Origin: Thalassobaculum litoreum DSM 18839
GTDB taxonomy: Bacteria; Pseudomonadota; Alphaproteobacteria; Thalassobaculales; Thalassobaculaceae
DNA: 64,000 nt
Reading direction: 5' to 3'
NCBI RefSeq assembly: GCF_900102465.1
Contig: NZ_FNBW01000009.1
Coordinates: 124,001-188,000, forward strand
A model generated the notes under the pieces. That model worked only from the letters and a program-made list of their open reading frames with translations. It was not told where the DNA came from and did no database searches. The translations under genes were made by a program, and so were the position numbers. Shown piece after piece: positions 26,983-36,093 of this stretch (position 1 is its first letter; each line of letters begins with the position of its first letter).

Positions 26983-27081
26983 CCGGATCAAGTCCGGACG
27001 TCACCGGGATGACGGAGGAATGTAGCGACACGTTCTTCTCACCCTTCCTCGTCATCCCGGTGGACCCAGGACCTGATCCGG
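26983..27081. repeat. 99-bp intergenic inverted-repeat element
   Basis: Nested inverted repeats: outer arms CCGGATCAAGTCC (26983-26995) and GGACCTGATCCGG (27069-27081) with one mismatch, and inner arms CACCGGGATGACG...GAA (27002-27020) and TTCCTCGTCATCCCGGTG (27045-27062) with one extra base. The 24-nt centre is unpaired. Similar arms containing CCGGGATGACG or CCGGATCAAG are common alphaproteobacterial intergenic palindromes. Confidence 0.75.
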
Positions 27082-27166
27082 GGGCCGACCGGGACGCAGC
27101 GGGCGAGCCCAACCCACAATCGCCGGATTTCCTTGCGCCGGTCCGCGCCGCGTGGCATGCGGCCCC

Positions 27167-28861
27167 ATGGCTGATCGTAGCGAAACCATCGACACGTACG
27201 ATTACATCATCGTCGGCGCCGGCTCGGCAGGCTGCGTGCTGGCCAACCGGCTGAGCGAAGATCCCAAGACCCGGGTTCTGCTGCTGGAGGGCGGCGGCAG
27301 CGACCGGTCGATCTTCGTGTCCATGCCCTCGGCCCTGTCGATCCCGATGAACATGAAGCGGTTCAACTGGTTCTACGAGAGCGAGCCGGAGCCCGGACTG
27401 GACGGCCGCCGCCTGCACTGCCCGCGCGGCAAGGGGCTGGGCGGGTCGTCCTCGATCAACGGCATGGTCTATGTGCGCGGCCATGCCCGCGACTACGACC
27501 AGTGGGTCGAGCACGGCGCCACCGGCTGGGGCTATGCCGACGTGCTGCCCTATTTCAAGCGGGCGGAAAGCTGGGAAGGCGGGGCCGACGCCTATCGCGG
27601 CGGCGACGGACCGCTGGCGACCTCCAACGGCAACCACATGACGAACCCGCTGTACAAGGCCTTCATCGAGGCCGGCGTGCAGGCGGGCTACGGCGCCACC
27701 GACGACTATAACGGCCGCCGCCAGGAAGGCTTCGGCGCCATGCACATGACCGTGCGCGACGGGCTGCGCTGGTCGACCGCGCGCGGCTACCTGCGTCCGA
27801 CCCAGGGGCGCGCGAACCTTCGGGTGGTCAAGCATGCGCTGGTCGACCGGGTGATCATCGCCGACGGCCGCGCCACCGGCATCTCCTACTCCACCCGCGG
27901 GATCTCGCGGGAGGCGAGCGCGCGGCACGAGGTGATCCTGGCCGCCGGCTCCGTCGGCTCGCCCACGATCCTGCAGCGCTCCGGCATCGGCCCCGCCGCC
28001 GAGCTGAAGCGCCACGGCATCCCGGTGATCGCCGACCGGCCCGGTGTCGGGGGAAACCTGCAGGACCATCTGGAGGTCTACTTCCAGTTCCGCTGCACCC
28101 AGCCGCTCAGCCTGAACCGGCACCTGTCGCTGTGGCGCAAGGGACTGATCGGCGCCCGATGGCTGCTGTTCCGCAACGGGCTGGGGGCGACCAACCATTT
28201 CGAATCCTGCGCCTTCATCCGCTCGCGCGCCGGGCTGGAATGGCCCGATATCCAGTATCACTTCCTGCCCGGCGCGATGCGCTACGACGGCAACGCCGCC
28301 TTCGCCGGCGACGGGTTTCAGGTGCATGTCGGCCCGAACAAGCCGAAGAGCCGCGGCCGCATCGACATCGCCGACGCCGATCCAGAGACCAAGCCGTCGA
28401 TCCTGTTCAACTATCTGCAGGACCCGCAGGACGTGGAGGACTGGCGCCGGGTGGTGCGGCTGACCCGCGAGATCGTCGCGCAGCCGGCGATGGATCCCTA
28501 TCGCGGCGAGGAGATCCAGCCCGGGGCCGACGTGACCTCCGACGAAGCGATCGACGCCTGGGTGCGCGAGAACGTGGAGAGCGCCTATCACCCGTCCTGT
28601 ACCTGCCGGATGGGCCGTCCGGACGATCCCGAGACGGTGCTGCGCCCGGACCTGACGGTGATCGGCGTGGAGGGCCTGCGGGTCGCCGACAGTTCCATTT
28701 TCCCGACGATCCCGAACGGCAACCTGAACGCGCCCACCATCATGGTGGCGGAGAAGGCCGCCGACCTGATCCTCGGCCGCGCGGCCCCGGCCAGCGACAA
28801 TGCCGAAGTCTGGATCGCCCCGGACTGGCAGACGGCCCAGCGCGAGGCGCAGGCGGGGTAG
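27167..28861 (+). CDS. betA: GMC oxidoreductase, choline dehydrogenase-like
   Basis: A 564-residue FAD enzyme closely resembling choline dehydrogenase BetA. The FAD motif [18 protein letters not shown] is at residues 11-28, [20 protein letters not shown] follows near residue 88, DHLEVYFQF matches BetA, and the C-terminal pair includes His in [11 protein letters not shown] (near 474) and [11 protein letters not shown]. BetA oxidises choline to betaine aldehyde and on to glycine betaine. No betB or betI is adjacent, so another alcohol substrate is possible. The ATG at 27167 is chosen; a GTG at 27152 is alternative. RBS is weak. Confidence 0.88.
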   Translation: MADRSETIDTYDYIIVGAGSAGCVLANRLSEDPKTRVLLLEGGGSDRSIFVSMPSALSIPMNMKRFNWFYESEPEPGLDGRRLHCPRGKGLGGSSSINGMVYVRGHARDYDQWVEHGATGWGYADVLPYFKRAESWEGGADAYRGGDGPLATSNGNHMTNPLYKAFIEAGVQAGYGATDDYNGRRQEGFGAMHMTVRDGLRWSTARGYLRPTQGRANLRVVKHALVDRVIIADGRATGISYSTRGISREASARHEVILAAGSVGSPTILQRSGIGPAAELKRHGIPVIADRPGVGGNLQDHLEVYFQFRCTQPLSLNRHLSLWRKGLIGARWLLFRNGLGATNHFESCAFIRSRAGLEWPDIQYHFLPGAMRYDGNAAFAGDGFQVHVGPNKPKSRGRIDIADADPETKPSILFNYLQDPQDVEDWRRVVRLTREIVAQPAMDPYRGEEIQPGADVTSDEAIDAWVRENVESAYHPSCTCRMGRPDDPETVLRPDLTVIGVEGLRVADSSIFPTIPNGNLNAPTIMVAEKAADLILGRAAPASDNAEVWIAPDWQTAQREAQAG

Positions 28862-28902
28862 GGTTCCTCATCCCATTACTTACCTCACTCCCAGGCTTTG
28901 TG

Positions 28903-28978
28903 CCGGGGCAAGGCTAGGGAACCTCGATCGCCGGAAGATGATCTGGAATGGTCGTGCGCGTTGATGGGATTGCCCCGG
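28903..28978. repeat. intergenic inverted repeat between the two GMC genes
   Basis: CCGGGGCAA (28903-28911) and TTGCCCCGG (28970-28978) form 9-bp arms 58 nt apart, in the same style as the arms at 59456-59570. It appears to be a degraded copy of the same palindromic element class. Confidence 0.5.
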
Positions 28979-29087
28979 GGCAGGTCCGGGGAGTCTGGAG
29001 AAGGAAAGGCGGCGGGTGGATTTCCGTGCCTTCACCGCCCCCTGCCCGCGCCCTAAACTCGCGAGCAAAACGCGTGAGGAAACCCCA

Positions 29088-30716
29088 ATGACCGCCTCTT
29101 CCACCCCCTGGGACTACATCATCGTCGGCGCCGGCTCGGCCGGCTGCGTGCTCGCCAACCGGCTGAGCGCCGACCCGGCCAACCGGGTGCTGCTGCTGGA
29201 GGCGGGGCGCAAGGACGACAGCCCCTATATCGGCGTTCCCGTCGGCTTCTACAAACTGCTGACCAGCAAGGACTACAACTGGGGTTTCTGGACCGAGCCG
29301 GAGGAAGGCACCGGCAACCGGGCGATCGCCACCCCGCGCGGCAAGACCCTGGGCGGGTCATCCTCCATCAACGGCCTGCTCTACGTGCGCGGCCAGCCGC
29401 TCGACTACGACACCTGGGCGCAGTTCGGCAATCGCGGCTGGAGTTACGAGTCGGTGCTGCCCTATTTCCGCAAGTCGGAGACCTTCGTCGATGGCGGCGA
29501 CGACAGCCGGGGCATCGACGGCCCCCTGTCGGTGACCACCACGACCGAGAAGCACCCCCTGCTCGACGCCTGGATCGACGCCGCCGAGCAGGCCGGCTTT
29601 CCGCGCAACCCGGACTACAACGACGGCGACCAGGAGGGCTTCGGCTACTACCAGCTCACCATGCGCCGGGGGAAACGGGCGAGCACGGCCCGCGCCTTCC
29701 TGCATCCGGTGATGAGCCGGCCCAACCTGACGGTGGAAACCGACGCCTTCACCACCGGGCTGATCCTGGAGGGCAGACGCGCCGTCGGCATCCGCTATAG
29801 CGTCAACGGCCAGCCGCGCGAGGCCAGGGCGTCGGGCGAGGTCATCCTCTCCGCCGGCGCGGTGCAGTCGCCGCAGCTCCTGGAGCTGTCCGGCATCGGC
29901 CAGGGCGACCTGCTGTCCAGGCACGGGATCGCCGTGGTGCACGATCTGCCCGGGGTCGGCGAGAACTACCGCGACCATTACGGCACCCGCATGCGCTGGC
30001 GGGTGACCCAGCCGATCACCCTGAACCAGCTCACCCGCGGCCTGCCCTTCGTGCGGGAGCTCGCCCGCTACGCCCTGTTCGGCGAGGGCATCCTCACCTA
30101 CGGCGCCGGCGCGGTGCACGGCTTCGTCAAGAGCCGCCCGGACATGGAGACGCCCGACGTCCAGTTCCATCTGGCCCATGCGAGCTACGCGGACGCCGCG
30201 ACCCGCAAGCTGGAGAAGGAGCCGGGCATGACCCTGGCCGTCTGCCAGCTCCGTCCGGAGAGTCAGGGCATGATCCACATCAAGTCACCGGACCCCGCCA
30301 CGCCGCCGGCGATCACCGGCCGGTTCCTCACCAATCCGGTCGATGTCGACGCCATCGTGGAGGGCATGAAGATCGGCCGCCGCATCGCCGGGGCCGCCGC
30401 GCTGGACCCCTATCGCGGCCAGGAGATGACGCCCGGCCCGGACTGCCTGGCCGATGCCGATTTCGAGCGCTACGCCCGAGAGACCGGCCAGACGCTGTAT
30501 CATATCGCCGGCACCGCGAAGATGGGCCCGGCCAGCGACCGGATGGCGGTGGTGGACGACCGGCTGCGGGTGCATGGGATGGAGGGGCTGCGGGTGATCG
30601 ACGCCTCGATCATGCCGACCCTGGTCTCCGGCAACACCAACGCCGCCGCGATCATGATCGCCGAAAAGGGCGCCGAGATGGTGCTGCAGGACGCCAGAGC
30701 CCGCGCGGCGGCATAG
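29088..30716 (+). CDS. GMC family oxidoreductase
   Basis: A 542-residue FAD-dependent alcohol oxidoreductase, paralogous to the preceding betA-like gene but clearly distinct. FAD motif [18 protein letters not shown] is at residues 9-26, [21 protein letters not shown] follows, and the catalytic His is in [11 protein letters not shown] near residue 472; the second motif is [15 protein letters not shown]. The usual HPVGTCKMG has become HIAGTAKMG. The ATG at 29088 has GAGGA 8 bp upstream. It precedes a TRAP binding-protein gene by 277 bp, so the transported solute may be its substrate. Confidence 0.9.
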   Translation: MTASSTPWDYIIVGAGSAGCVLANRLSADPANRVLLLEAGRKDDSPYIGVPVGFYKLLTSKDYNWGFWTEPEEGTGNRAIATPRGKTLGGSSSINGLLYVRGQPLDYDTWAQFGNRGWSYESVLPYFRKSETFVDGGDDSRGIDGPLSVTTTTEKHPLLDAWIDAAEQAGFPRNPDYNDGDQEGFGYYQLTMRRGKRASTARAFLHPVMSRPNLTVETDAFTTGLILEGRRAVGIRYSVNGQPREARASGEVILSAGAVQSPQLLELSGIGQGDLLSRHGIAVVHDLPGVGENYRDHYGTRMRWRVTQPITLNQLTRGLPFVRELARYALFGEGILTYGAGAVHGFVKSRPDMETPDVQFHLAHASYADAATRKLEKEPGMTLAVCQLRPESQGMIHIKSPDPATPPAITGRFLTNPVDVDAIVEGMKIGRRIAGAAALDPYRGQEMTPGPDCLADADFERYARETGQTLYHIAGTAKMGPASDRMAVVDDRLRVHGMEGLRVIDASIMPTLVSGNTNAAAIMIAEKGAEMVLQDARARAAA

Positions 30717-30993
30717 TCGTCATCCGGACCAACGTCGTCCGGACCAATGCGATTGAAATCTAGGCCGGCGCCCGGTGCGAAGGTCACCTGTTCGAGGCAA
30801 GACCTCGCCCGGCGCCGGCGCATGTTCATGTGCCGTGAACTAGTGCCCGCCCGCTGAAGCGGCCGAGCTGTATTCCGGACCTTTACCAATCGTTTTCAGT
30901 CGTGCCTACTTCCCCCTGGCTATCAAAAAGTCGAAAGCGCCCCATGCGAAGGGCGCGATGGAACAGAGAACCAAATCAGTGGAGGAAACACGG

Positions 30994-32064
30994 ATGCGAA
31001 ATACGCTCACGGCGCTGGGAAGCGCCCTGCTGTCGCTTGGCCTGCTGGCCACGCCGGCCTCGGCGGAGCTGGACCAACTCAATCTGAAGGTCGTCGGAAC
31101 CTGGGGCAACCTGTCGAACTGGAAGGTCAACGAGCAGCCCTTCTGGGACAAGACCATGCCGGAGGCCTCCGGCGGCAAGATCACCGCGAACGCCGTTCCG
31201 CAGACCGATGTGGGCATCAAGGGCTTCGAGGTCGTGCGCATGCTGAAGATCGGCGTGTTCGACGTCGCCCACGGCGTGGTCGGCTACATCGCCGGAGAGG
31301 ACCCGATCGTCGAGGGTGTCGATCTGGCGGGCGTGATCCAGAACTGGGACGACGCCAAGGCCTCGATGGACGCCTATCGCCCGATCATCGCCAAGCAGTT
31401 CGAGGAGACCTACGGCGCCAAGCTGATGGCGCTGTATCCGTTCCCGAGCCAGATGCTGTGGTGCAACGCCGACGTGAACAGCGCCGAGGACCTCGCCGGC
31501 AAGAAGGTCCGCGTCTACACCACCTCCATGGGTGACCTGATCGAGGGCCTGGACGCGACCTCTGTCACCATCGCCTTCGCCGAGGTCGTTCCGGCCCTGG
31601 AGAAGAAGGTGGTGGATTGCGGCATCACCGGCACCATGCCGGCCTATCAGGCCAAGTGGTGGCAGATCGCCACCCACGCCTATCTGATGAAGGTCGGCTA
31701 CACCGCCACCTTCGCCGCCATCAACCTGACCACCTGGAACCGGATGAACGACGAGACCAAGGCCTTCGTCGAGAAGCATTTCAACGAGTTCGAGAAGACC
31801 GCCTGGGCCAACACCATGGCCGAGGACGAGATGGGCATCATCTGCAACACCGGCGTTGGCGGCGAGTGCACCGCGGGCGAGCCCGGCGGCATGAAGAAGG
31901 TCGAGCCGAGCGCGGCAGACGACGCCAAGCGTAAGCAGATCCTGGAGAACGTCGTGCTGAAGCGTTGGGCCGAGCGCTGCGTGGAGAAGTTCGGCGAGAA
32001 GTGCATCGACGACTGGAACGCCACCATCGGCAAGATCGCCGGCGTCACCGCGCCGAAGCCGTAA
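30994..32064 (+). CDS. TRAP transporter solute-binding protein DctP family (copy 1)
   Basis: A 356-residue exported binding protein with signal peptide MRNTLTALGSALLSLGLLAT, then PASA. The DctP fold is shown by PQTDVGIKGFEVVRMLKIG, KKVRVYTTSMGDLIEGL and VDCGITGTMPAYQAKWW. Six cysteines (MLWCN, VVDCG, ICN, GECT, ERC, EKC) suggest disulfides in the C-terminal part. It is the same length as, and by eye about three-quarters identical to, copy 2 at 32966. No membrane subunits follow it directly, so it probably uses the DctQM pair at 34127-36017. RBS GGAGG is at 8 bp. Confidence 0.92.
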   Translation: MRNTLTALGSALLSLGLLATPASAELDQLNLKVVGTWGNLSNWKVNEQPFWDKTMPEASGGKITANAVPQTDVGIKGFEVVRMLKIGVFDVAHGVVGYIAGEDPIVEGVDLAGVIQNWDDAKASMDAYRPIIAKQFEETYGAKLMALYPFPSQMLWCNADVNSAEDLAGKKVRVYTTSMGDLIEGLDATSVTIAFAEVVPALEKKVVDCGITGTMPAYQAKWWQIATHAYLMKVGYTATFAAINLTTWNRMNDETKAFVEKHFNEFEKTAWANTMAEDEMGIICNTGVGGECTAGEPGGMKKVEPSAADDAKRKQILENVVLKRWAERCVEKFGEKCIDDWNATIGKIAGVTAPKP

Positions 32065-32087
32065 CCTCCAGATCGTTCCAAAAGTCC

Positions 32088-32130
32088 GGCGGCGGCCGTC
32101 ATCCCCAAGGCGGGGTGACGGCCGCCGTTT
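32088..32130. terminator. strong bidirectional hairpin terminator
   Basis: CGGCGGCCGTCA (32090-32101) pairs with TGACGGCCGCCG (32116-32127), extended inside by CCCC/GGGG, and is followed by TTTCTATT. It separates the convergent DctP copy 1 and carboxymuconolactone-decarboxylase-family genes. Confidence 0.85.
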
Positions 32131-32721
32131 CTATTCGGCCGCCGCCGTCGGCTGGCTCTTGTTGCCTGCCCCGATCGACAGCATGTCGGTCATCGCCCCC
32201 TCTTCGACGCCGATCTGCAGCACGTCGGTGAAGCGGTTGAAGAAGCCGCAAAGCGCGATCCGAAGCGTGAGTTCGACGATCTGTTCCTCTGTGAAATGCT
32301 CGCGCAGCGCGTCGAACGTGGCGTCGCGCACCCGGTTGAAGTCGTTGGTCACCTTCACCGCGTAGTCGCGCACCAGGTGGTCGACCGCGTCGAAGCCCGG
32401 CACGCTCTCGTCCAGGATCCGCTCAACGGACTCCGCCGACACGCCCTGCTCCACCAAGCGCGGCGCATGGTGGATGACACAGTACTCGCAGGCGTTGAGC
32501 TTGGAGACGACGACCAGCACGATCTCCAGGTAGCGCTTCGGCAGGATCGCCTCGTCGGCGAAGTCCAGCAGCAGGCCCATGATGTGCTTCAGGGCCGGCG
32601 GACGGTGGGCGAAAATCTTCACCTGATTCAGGAACGGACCGTAGTCGCGGGCGAAGCGCTCGTAGACCGGCCGCACCTCCTCCGGCACCTCATCCATTTC
32701 AACATCCCGAACGCGGGCCAT
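32131..32721 (-). CDS. carboxymuconolactone decarboxylase/AhpD-like protein
   Basis: A 196-residue all-alpha protein of the CMD/AhpD family. The active-site motif ACEYCVIHH is at residues 77-85 (Cys78, Cys81, His85), with the Glu of RYLEIV 12 residues before Cys78, as in AhpD-type disulfide oxidoreductases. It may detoxify peroxides or act on an aromatic ring-cleavage intermediate; the CxxC suggests the former. The ATG at 32721 is preferred, 6 bp after AAGGAG; the ATG at 32727 abuts the RBS. It is encoded opposite to and between the two DctP genes. Confidence 0.85.
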   Translation of the reverse strand: MARVRDVEMDEVPEEVRPVYERFARDYGPFLNQVKIFAHRPPALKHIMGLLLDFADEAILPKRYLEIVLVVVSKLNACEYCVIHHAPRLVEQGVSAESVERILDESVPGFDAVDHLVRDYAVKVTNDFNRVRDATFDALREHFTEEQIVELTLRIALCGFFNRFTDVLQIGVEEGAMTDMLSIGAGNKSQPTAAAE

Positions 32722-32756
32722 GGTCATCTCCTTGATGGATCATTAACGCACCGACG

Positions 32757-32764
32757 TGTATACA
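32757..32764. promoter_or_regulatory. possible GntR-type operator between AhpD-like and DctP copy 2
   Basis: The palindrome TGTATACA, within ATTGTATACAC on the minus strand, lies 36 bp upstream of the AhpD-like gene in an AT-rich divergent spacer. It resembles FCD/VanR-type GntR operators. No such regulator is adjacent, so this is tentative. Confidence 0.35.
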
Positions 32765-32965
32765 ATGCCTCCGGGAGTTGGCCATAGGCTGGAAAGATCA
32801 TCAATTGTACGAAGTAGTTCGGGTAAATATCCGTTGAAAAAATATGGATTATTACCCCCTTTGACCTGCTTCGGGGGTTGGTGTTGACTGCGGCCGAGTC
32901 ACGCGTTGGCCAACAGCACACACGCGCAACTTTGGATGCGCTTTCGAATGGTGAGGAGGCAATGA

Positions 32966-34036
32966 ATGGGTAAGACCCTGTCCGTATTCGGTGCAGCTCT
33001 GCTTTCGGTCGGCCTGATGGCCGGACCGGCTGCGGCTGAACTGGATACACTGAACCTCAAGGTCGTTGGCACTTGGGGCAACCTGTCGAACTGGAAGGTC
33101 AACGAGGGACCGTTCTGGAACGAGACGATGCCGGAGAAGTCGGGCGGCAAGATCACGGCCGATGCCGTGCCGCAGACCGATGTCGGCATCAAGGGCTTCG
33201 AAGTGATGCGCATGCTGAAGATCGGCGTGTTCGACGTCGCCCACGGCGTGGTCGGCTACATCGCCGGCGAGGACCCGGTGGTCGAGGGCATCGACATCGC
33301 CGGTGTCGCGCAGAGCTGGGAAGACGTGCGCGGCTCCGCCGAGGCCTACTGGCCGATCATGGAGAAGCAGTTCGAGGAGACCTACGGCGCGAAGCTCCTG
33401 GCGGTCTACCCGTTCCCGAGCCAGATGCTGTGGTGCAACGCCGAGGTCAACAGCGTCGAGGACCTGACCGGCAAGAAGGTCCGCGTCTACACCACGTCGA
33501 TGGGTGATCTCGTCGAGGGTCTGGGCGGCACCTCCGTGACCATCGCCTTCGCCGAGGTCGTACCGGCCCTGGAGAAGAAGGTGGTGGATTGCGGCATCAC
33601 CGGCACCATGCCGGCCTATCAGGCCAAGTGGTACCAGGTCGCCACCCATGCCTTCCCGCTGCGGGTCGGCTATTCCATGTCCTTCGCGGCGATGAACCTT
33701 GGCACCTGGAATCGCATGAGCGACGAGACCAAGGCCTTCGTCGAGAAGATGATGGAGGAATACAACGAGTCCGCCTGGAAGAACATGATTGCCGAAGACG
33801 AGATGGGGATCATCTGCAACACTGGCCAGGGTGGGACCTGCACCGTGGGCGAGCCCGGCAACATGAAGCTGGTCGAGCTCTCGGACGCCGATACGGCCGC
33901 GCGCAAGAAGGCGCTGGAGGAAGTCGTCCTCAAGCGTTGGGCCGAGCGTTGCGTCGAGAAGGCCGGCGAGTCCTGCATCGACGACTGGAATGCCACGGTC
34001 GGTAAGATCACGGGCGTGACCGCGCCGAAGCCGTAA
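32966..34036 (+). CDS. TRAP transporter solute-binding protein DctP family (copy 2)
   Basis: A 356-residue exported binding protein, signal peptide MGKTLSVFGAALLSVGLMAG, then PAAA. It shares long identical blocks with copy 1 (PQTDVGIKGFEV, KKVRVYTTSMGDL, AFAEVVPALEKKVVDCGITG) and the same cysteines. Differences cluster around residues 105-125, 225-245 and 255-275, which may alter ligand preference. It heads the operon with dctQ and dctM. GGAGG is upstream; a four-codon out-of-frame ATG (32962) overlaps its start. Confidence 0.93.
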   Translation: MGKTLSVFGAALLSVGLMAGPAAAELDTLNLKVVGTWGNLSNWKVNEGPFWNETMPEKSGGKITADAVPQTDVGIKGFEVMRMLKIGVFDVAHGVVGYIAGEDPVVEGIDIAGVAQSWEDVRGSAEAYWPIMEKQFEETYGAKLLAVYPFPSQMLWCNAEVNSVEDLTGKKVRVYTTSMGDLVEGLGGTSVTIAFAEVVPALEKKVVDCGITGTMPAYQAKWYQVATHAFPLRVGYSMSFAAMNLGTWNRMSDETKAFVEKMMEEYNESAWKNMIAEDEMGIICNTGQGGTCTVGEPGNMKLVELSDADTAARKKALEEVVLKRWAERCVEKAGESCIDDWNATVGKITGVTAPKP

Positions 34037-34055
34037 GGCACAATCCCTTCACGGA

Positions 34056-34095
34056 CGGACGACCCGGGTGCTGTATAGTACCCGGGTCGTTCTTA
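34056..34095 (+). terminator. intercistronic hairpin between dctP and dctQ
   Basis: An 11-bp perfect stem (ACGACCCGGGT 34059-34069; ACCCGGGTCGT 34080-34090) with a 10-nt loop, followed by TCTTAAAT. It sits 22 bp after dctP and 37 bp before dctQ, likely giving partial termination or 3'-end protection so that binding protein exceeds membrane subunits. Confidence 0.75.
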
Positions 34096-34126
34096 AATCC
34101 CGCAATCAAGCGGAAGGTGCCAAGCG

Positions 34127-34702
34127 GTGCTGGATAAACTTCTCGCAGCGAACTTCAAGCTCTCAAGCCTCATGGTTTGGATCGGCGGTGCCGGGCTGAT
34201 CGGCGCCGCAATCATGGTGACAATCGACGTCTTCCTGCGGGACGTCTTCCTGGTCACGCTTGGCGGTGCGGACGAAATCTCCGGATACATCTTCGCGATC
34301 TCGACGGCCTTCGCCTTTCCCTACGCGGTGCTGCATCGCGCGAATGTCCGGATCGACGCGCTGTACATCCCCCTGCCCCCGTTCGTGCGCTCGATCCTCG
34401 ACCTCGTCGCCCTCGTCGGACTGGCGGTGTTCTTCTTCCCGCTGACCTGGCGCAGCTGGCTGATGCTGCAGGACAATATCGGGTTCTGGACCAAGTCCAT
34501 CACCCCCCTGCAGACGCCGATCGCGATCCCCCAGTCCCTCTGGTTCGCCGGCATGGTCGTTTTCTGTCTGACCGTGCTGCTCGTGTTCGTGGTCGCACTG
34601 ACCCGGCTGCTGCGCGGCGACCTGACCGGCGTCCACGACATCGCCGGGGTTCCGACACTCGATGAAGAAATGCAAAGCGGCGACGGCGGCCACGCCGGCT
34701 GA
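34127..34702 (+). CDS. dctQ: TRAP transporter small permease subunit (DctQ family)
   Basis: A 191-residue inner-membrane protein with four helices. It shows the DctQ features of a conserved RDV after helix 1-2 (DVFLRDVF), ADEISGYIF, and ALHRANVRID-type loop (AVLHRANVRIDALY). A polar C-terminal tail of about 30 residues follows the last helix. The start is GTG at 34127 with GGAAGG upstream. It works with DctM and the DctP protein(s). Confidence 0.9.
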   Translation: MLDKLLAANFKLSSLMVWIGGAGLIGAAIMVTIDVFLRDVFLVTLGGADEISGYIFAISTAFAFPYAVLHRANVRIDALYIPLPPFVRSILDLVALVGLAVFFFPLTWRSWLMLQDNIGFWTKSITPLQTPIAIPQSLWFAGMVVFCLTVLLVFVVALTRLLRGDLTGVHDIAGVPTLDEEMQSGDGGHAG

Positions 34703-34733
34703 TCGCGATAAATATTTGGGAGACTGAGACGCC

Positions 34734-36017
34734 ATGCTCGGCACGACGCTGATCATTCTCATTGTGCTGATTGCCCTCAGCATCCCGATCGCCGCGGCGC
34801 TGGGAACGCTGGGGCTGGCCCTCGATCAGATCTTTTCCGGCGGCTTCCTGTGGCGCGGACTGGCGGACAACGCCTGGCAGACGTCGATCGAGTTCCTGCT
34901 GGTCGCCATCCCGATGTTCGTGCTGCTTGGCGAGATCCTGCTGCGCGCCGGCATCGCCCAGCGCATGTACGCCGCCCTGGTGCAGTGGCTGTCCTGGCTG
35001 CCCGGCGGGCTGATGCACTCCAATATCGGCGCCTGCGCCATGTTCGCCGCGACCTCGGGATCCTCGGTCGCCACGGCGGCGACGGTCGGCACGGTCGCCC
35101 TGCCCGAGGTGGAGAAGCGCGGCTATAATGAGCGGCTGTTCCTCGGCACCCTGGCGGCCGGCGGTACCCTCGGCATCCTGATCCCGCCGTCGATCAACCT
35201 GATCGTCTACGGCCTGCTGACCGACACCTCCGTGCCGGAACTGTATCTCGCCGGCTTCATCCCCGGGCTGATCCTGGCCGGCCTGTTCATGGTCGCGGTC
35301 ATCCTGTTCTGCACCTTCCGGCCCAGCCTCGACGGCGACAAGGTCGAGACCTCCTGGCTGCAACGGGCGCGCGTCCTGCCCGACCTGCTGCCGCCGCTCG
35401 GCATCTTTCTGGTGGTTGTCGGCTCGATCTATGCCGGCATCGCCACCCCGACGGAGGCCGCCTCCCTCGGCGTGGTCGCGGCACTGATCCTGGCCGCCTG
35501 CTACCGCAGCCTGTCGATCTCGATGCTGCGCGAGGCGATCGAGGGGACCATGAAGACCACCGCGATGGTGATGCTGATCATCATGGCGGCGATCTTCCTG
35601 AACTTCGTGCTCGGCATGATCGGCCTGACCCAGGCGCTGGCCACCTTCATCACCTCCCTCGGCCTGACGCCGTTCCAGACCCTGCTGGCGGTGATCGTGT
35701 TCTACCTGGTGCTCGGCTGCTTCATGGAGACGCTGTCCATGCTGATCACCACGGCGCCGATCATCACCCCGATCATCGTCGGCCTGGGCTACGATCCAGT
35801 GTGGTTCGGCATCCTGCTGATGGTGATGCTGGAGGCCGCCCTGATCACCCCGCCGATCGGCGTGAACCTGTACGTGGTCCAGGGCGTGCGCGGCAGCGGG
35901 CCGATGTCCGACGTGATGGTCGGCGTGATCCCGTTCCTGCTGGCGATGTTCGCCATGGTGGCCCTGCTGGTGGGCTTCCCGGAACTCGCCCTGTGGCTGC
36001 CGTCCCTGTTCTACTGA
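34734..36017 (+). CDS. dctM: TRAP transporter large permease subunit (DctM family)
   Basis: A 427-residue integral membrane protein with about twelve helices, the transport-driving subunit. Typical motifs are AIPMFVLLGEILLRAGIAQR, SGSSVATAATVGTVALPE, GTLAAGGTLGILIPPSINLI and the second-half ATPTEAASLGVV. Na+- or H+-coupled import of an organic acid or similar solute is expected. GGGAG lies upstream of the ATG, 31 bp after dctQ. Confidence 0.95.
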   Translation: MLGTTLIILIVLIALSIPIAAALGTLGLALDQIFSGGFLWRGLADNAWQTSIEFLLVAIPMFVLLGEILLRAGIAQRMYAALVQWLSWLPGGLMHSNIGACAMFAATSGSSVATAATVGTVALPEVEKRGYNERLFLGTLAAGGTLGILIPPSINLIVYGLLTDTSVPELYLAGFIPGLILAGLFMVAVILFCTFRPSLDGDKVETSWLQRARVLPDLLPPLGIFLVVVGSIYAGIATPTEAASLGVVAALILAACYRSLSISMLREAIEGTMKTTAMVMLIIMAAIFLNFVLGMIGLTQALATFITSLGLTPFQTLLAVIVFYLVLGCFMETLSMLITTAPIITPIIVGLGYDPVWFGILLMVMLEAALITPPIGVNLYVVQGVRGSGPMSDVMVGVIPFLLAMFAMVALLVGFPELALWLPSLFY

Positions 36018-36040
36018 GCGGTCCCTGACGACCCGGACGA

Positions 36041-36081
36041 AAAAGCCCCCTCTCCGGCGCCGGAGAGGGGGCTTTCGTTTG
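36041..36081. terminator. bidirectional terminator between dctM and DUF1445
   Basis: A perfect 34-bp palindrome: AAAGCCCCCTCTCCGGC (36043-36059) and its complement (36060-36076), with A-rich 5' and T-rich 3' flanks, between convergent genes. Confidence 0.9.
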
Positions 36082-36093
36082 GCCGCGGACGTA

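Noticed and set aside
26126-28591. 821-residue minus-strand open frame
   Set aside because: Antisense to the SDR and betA-like genes; His/Gly/Val/Asp-rich composition typical of shadows.
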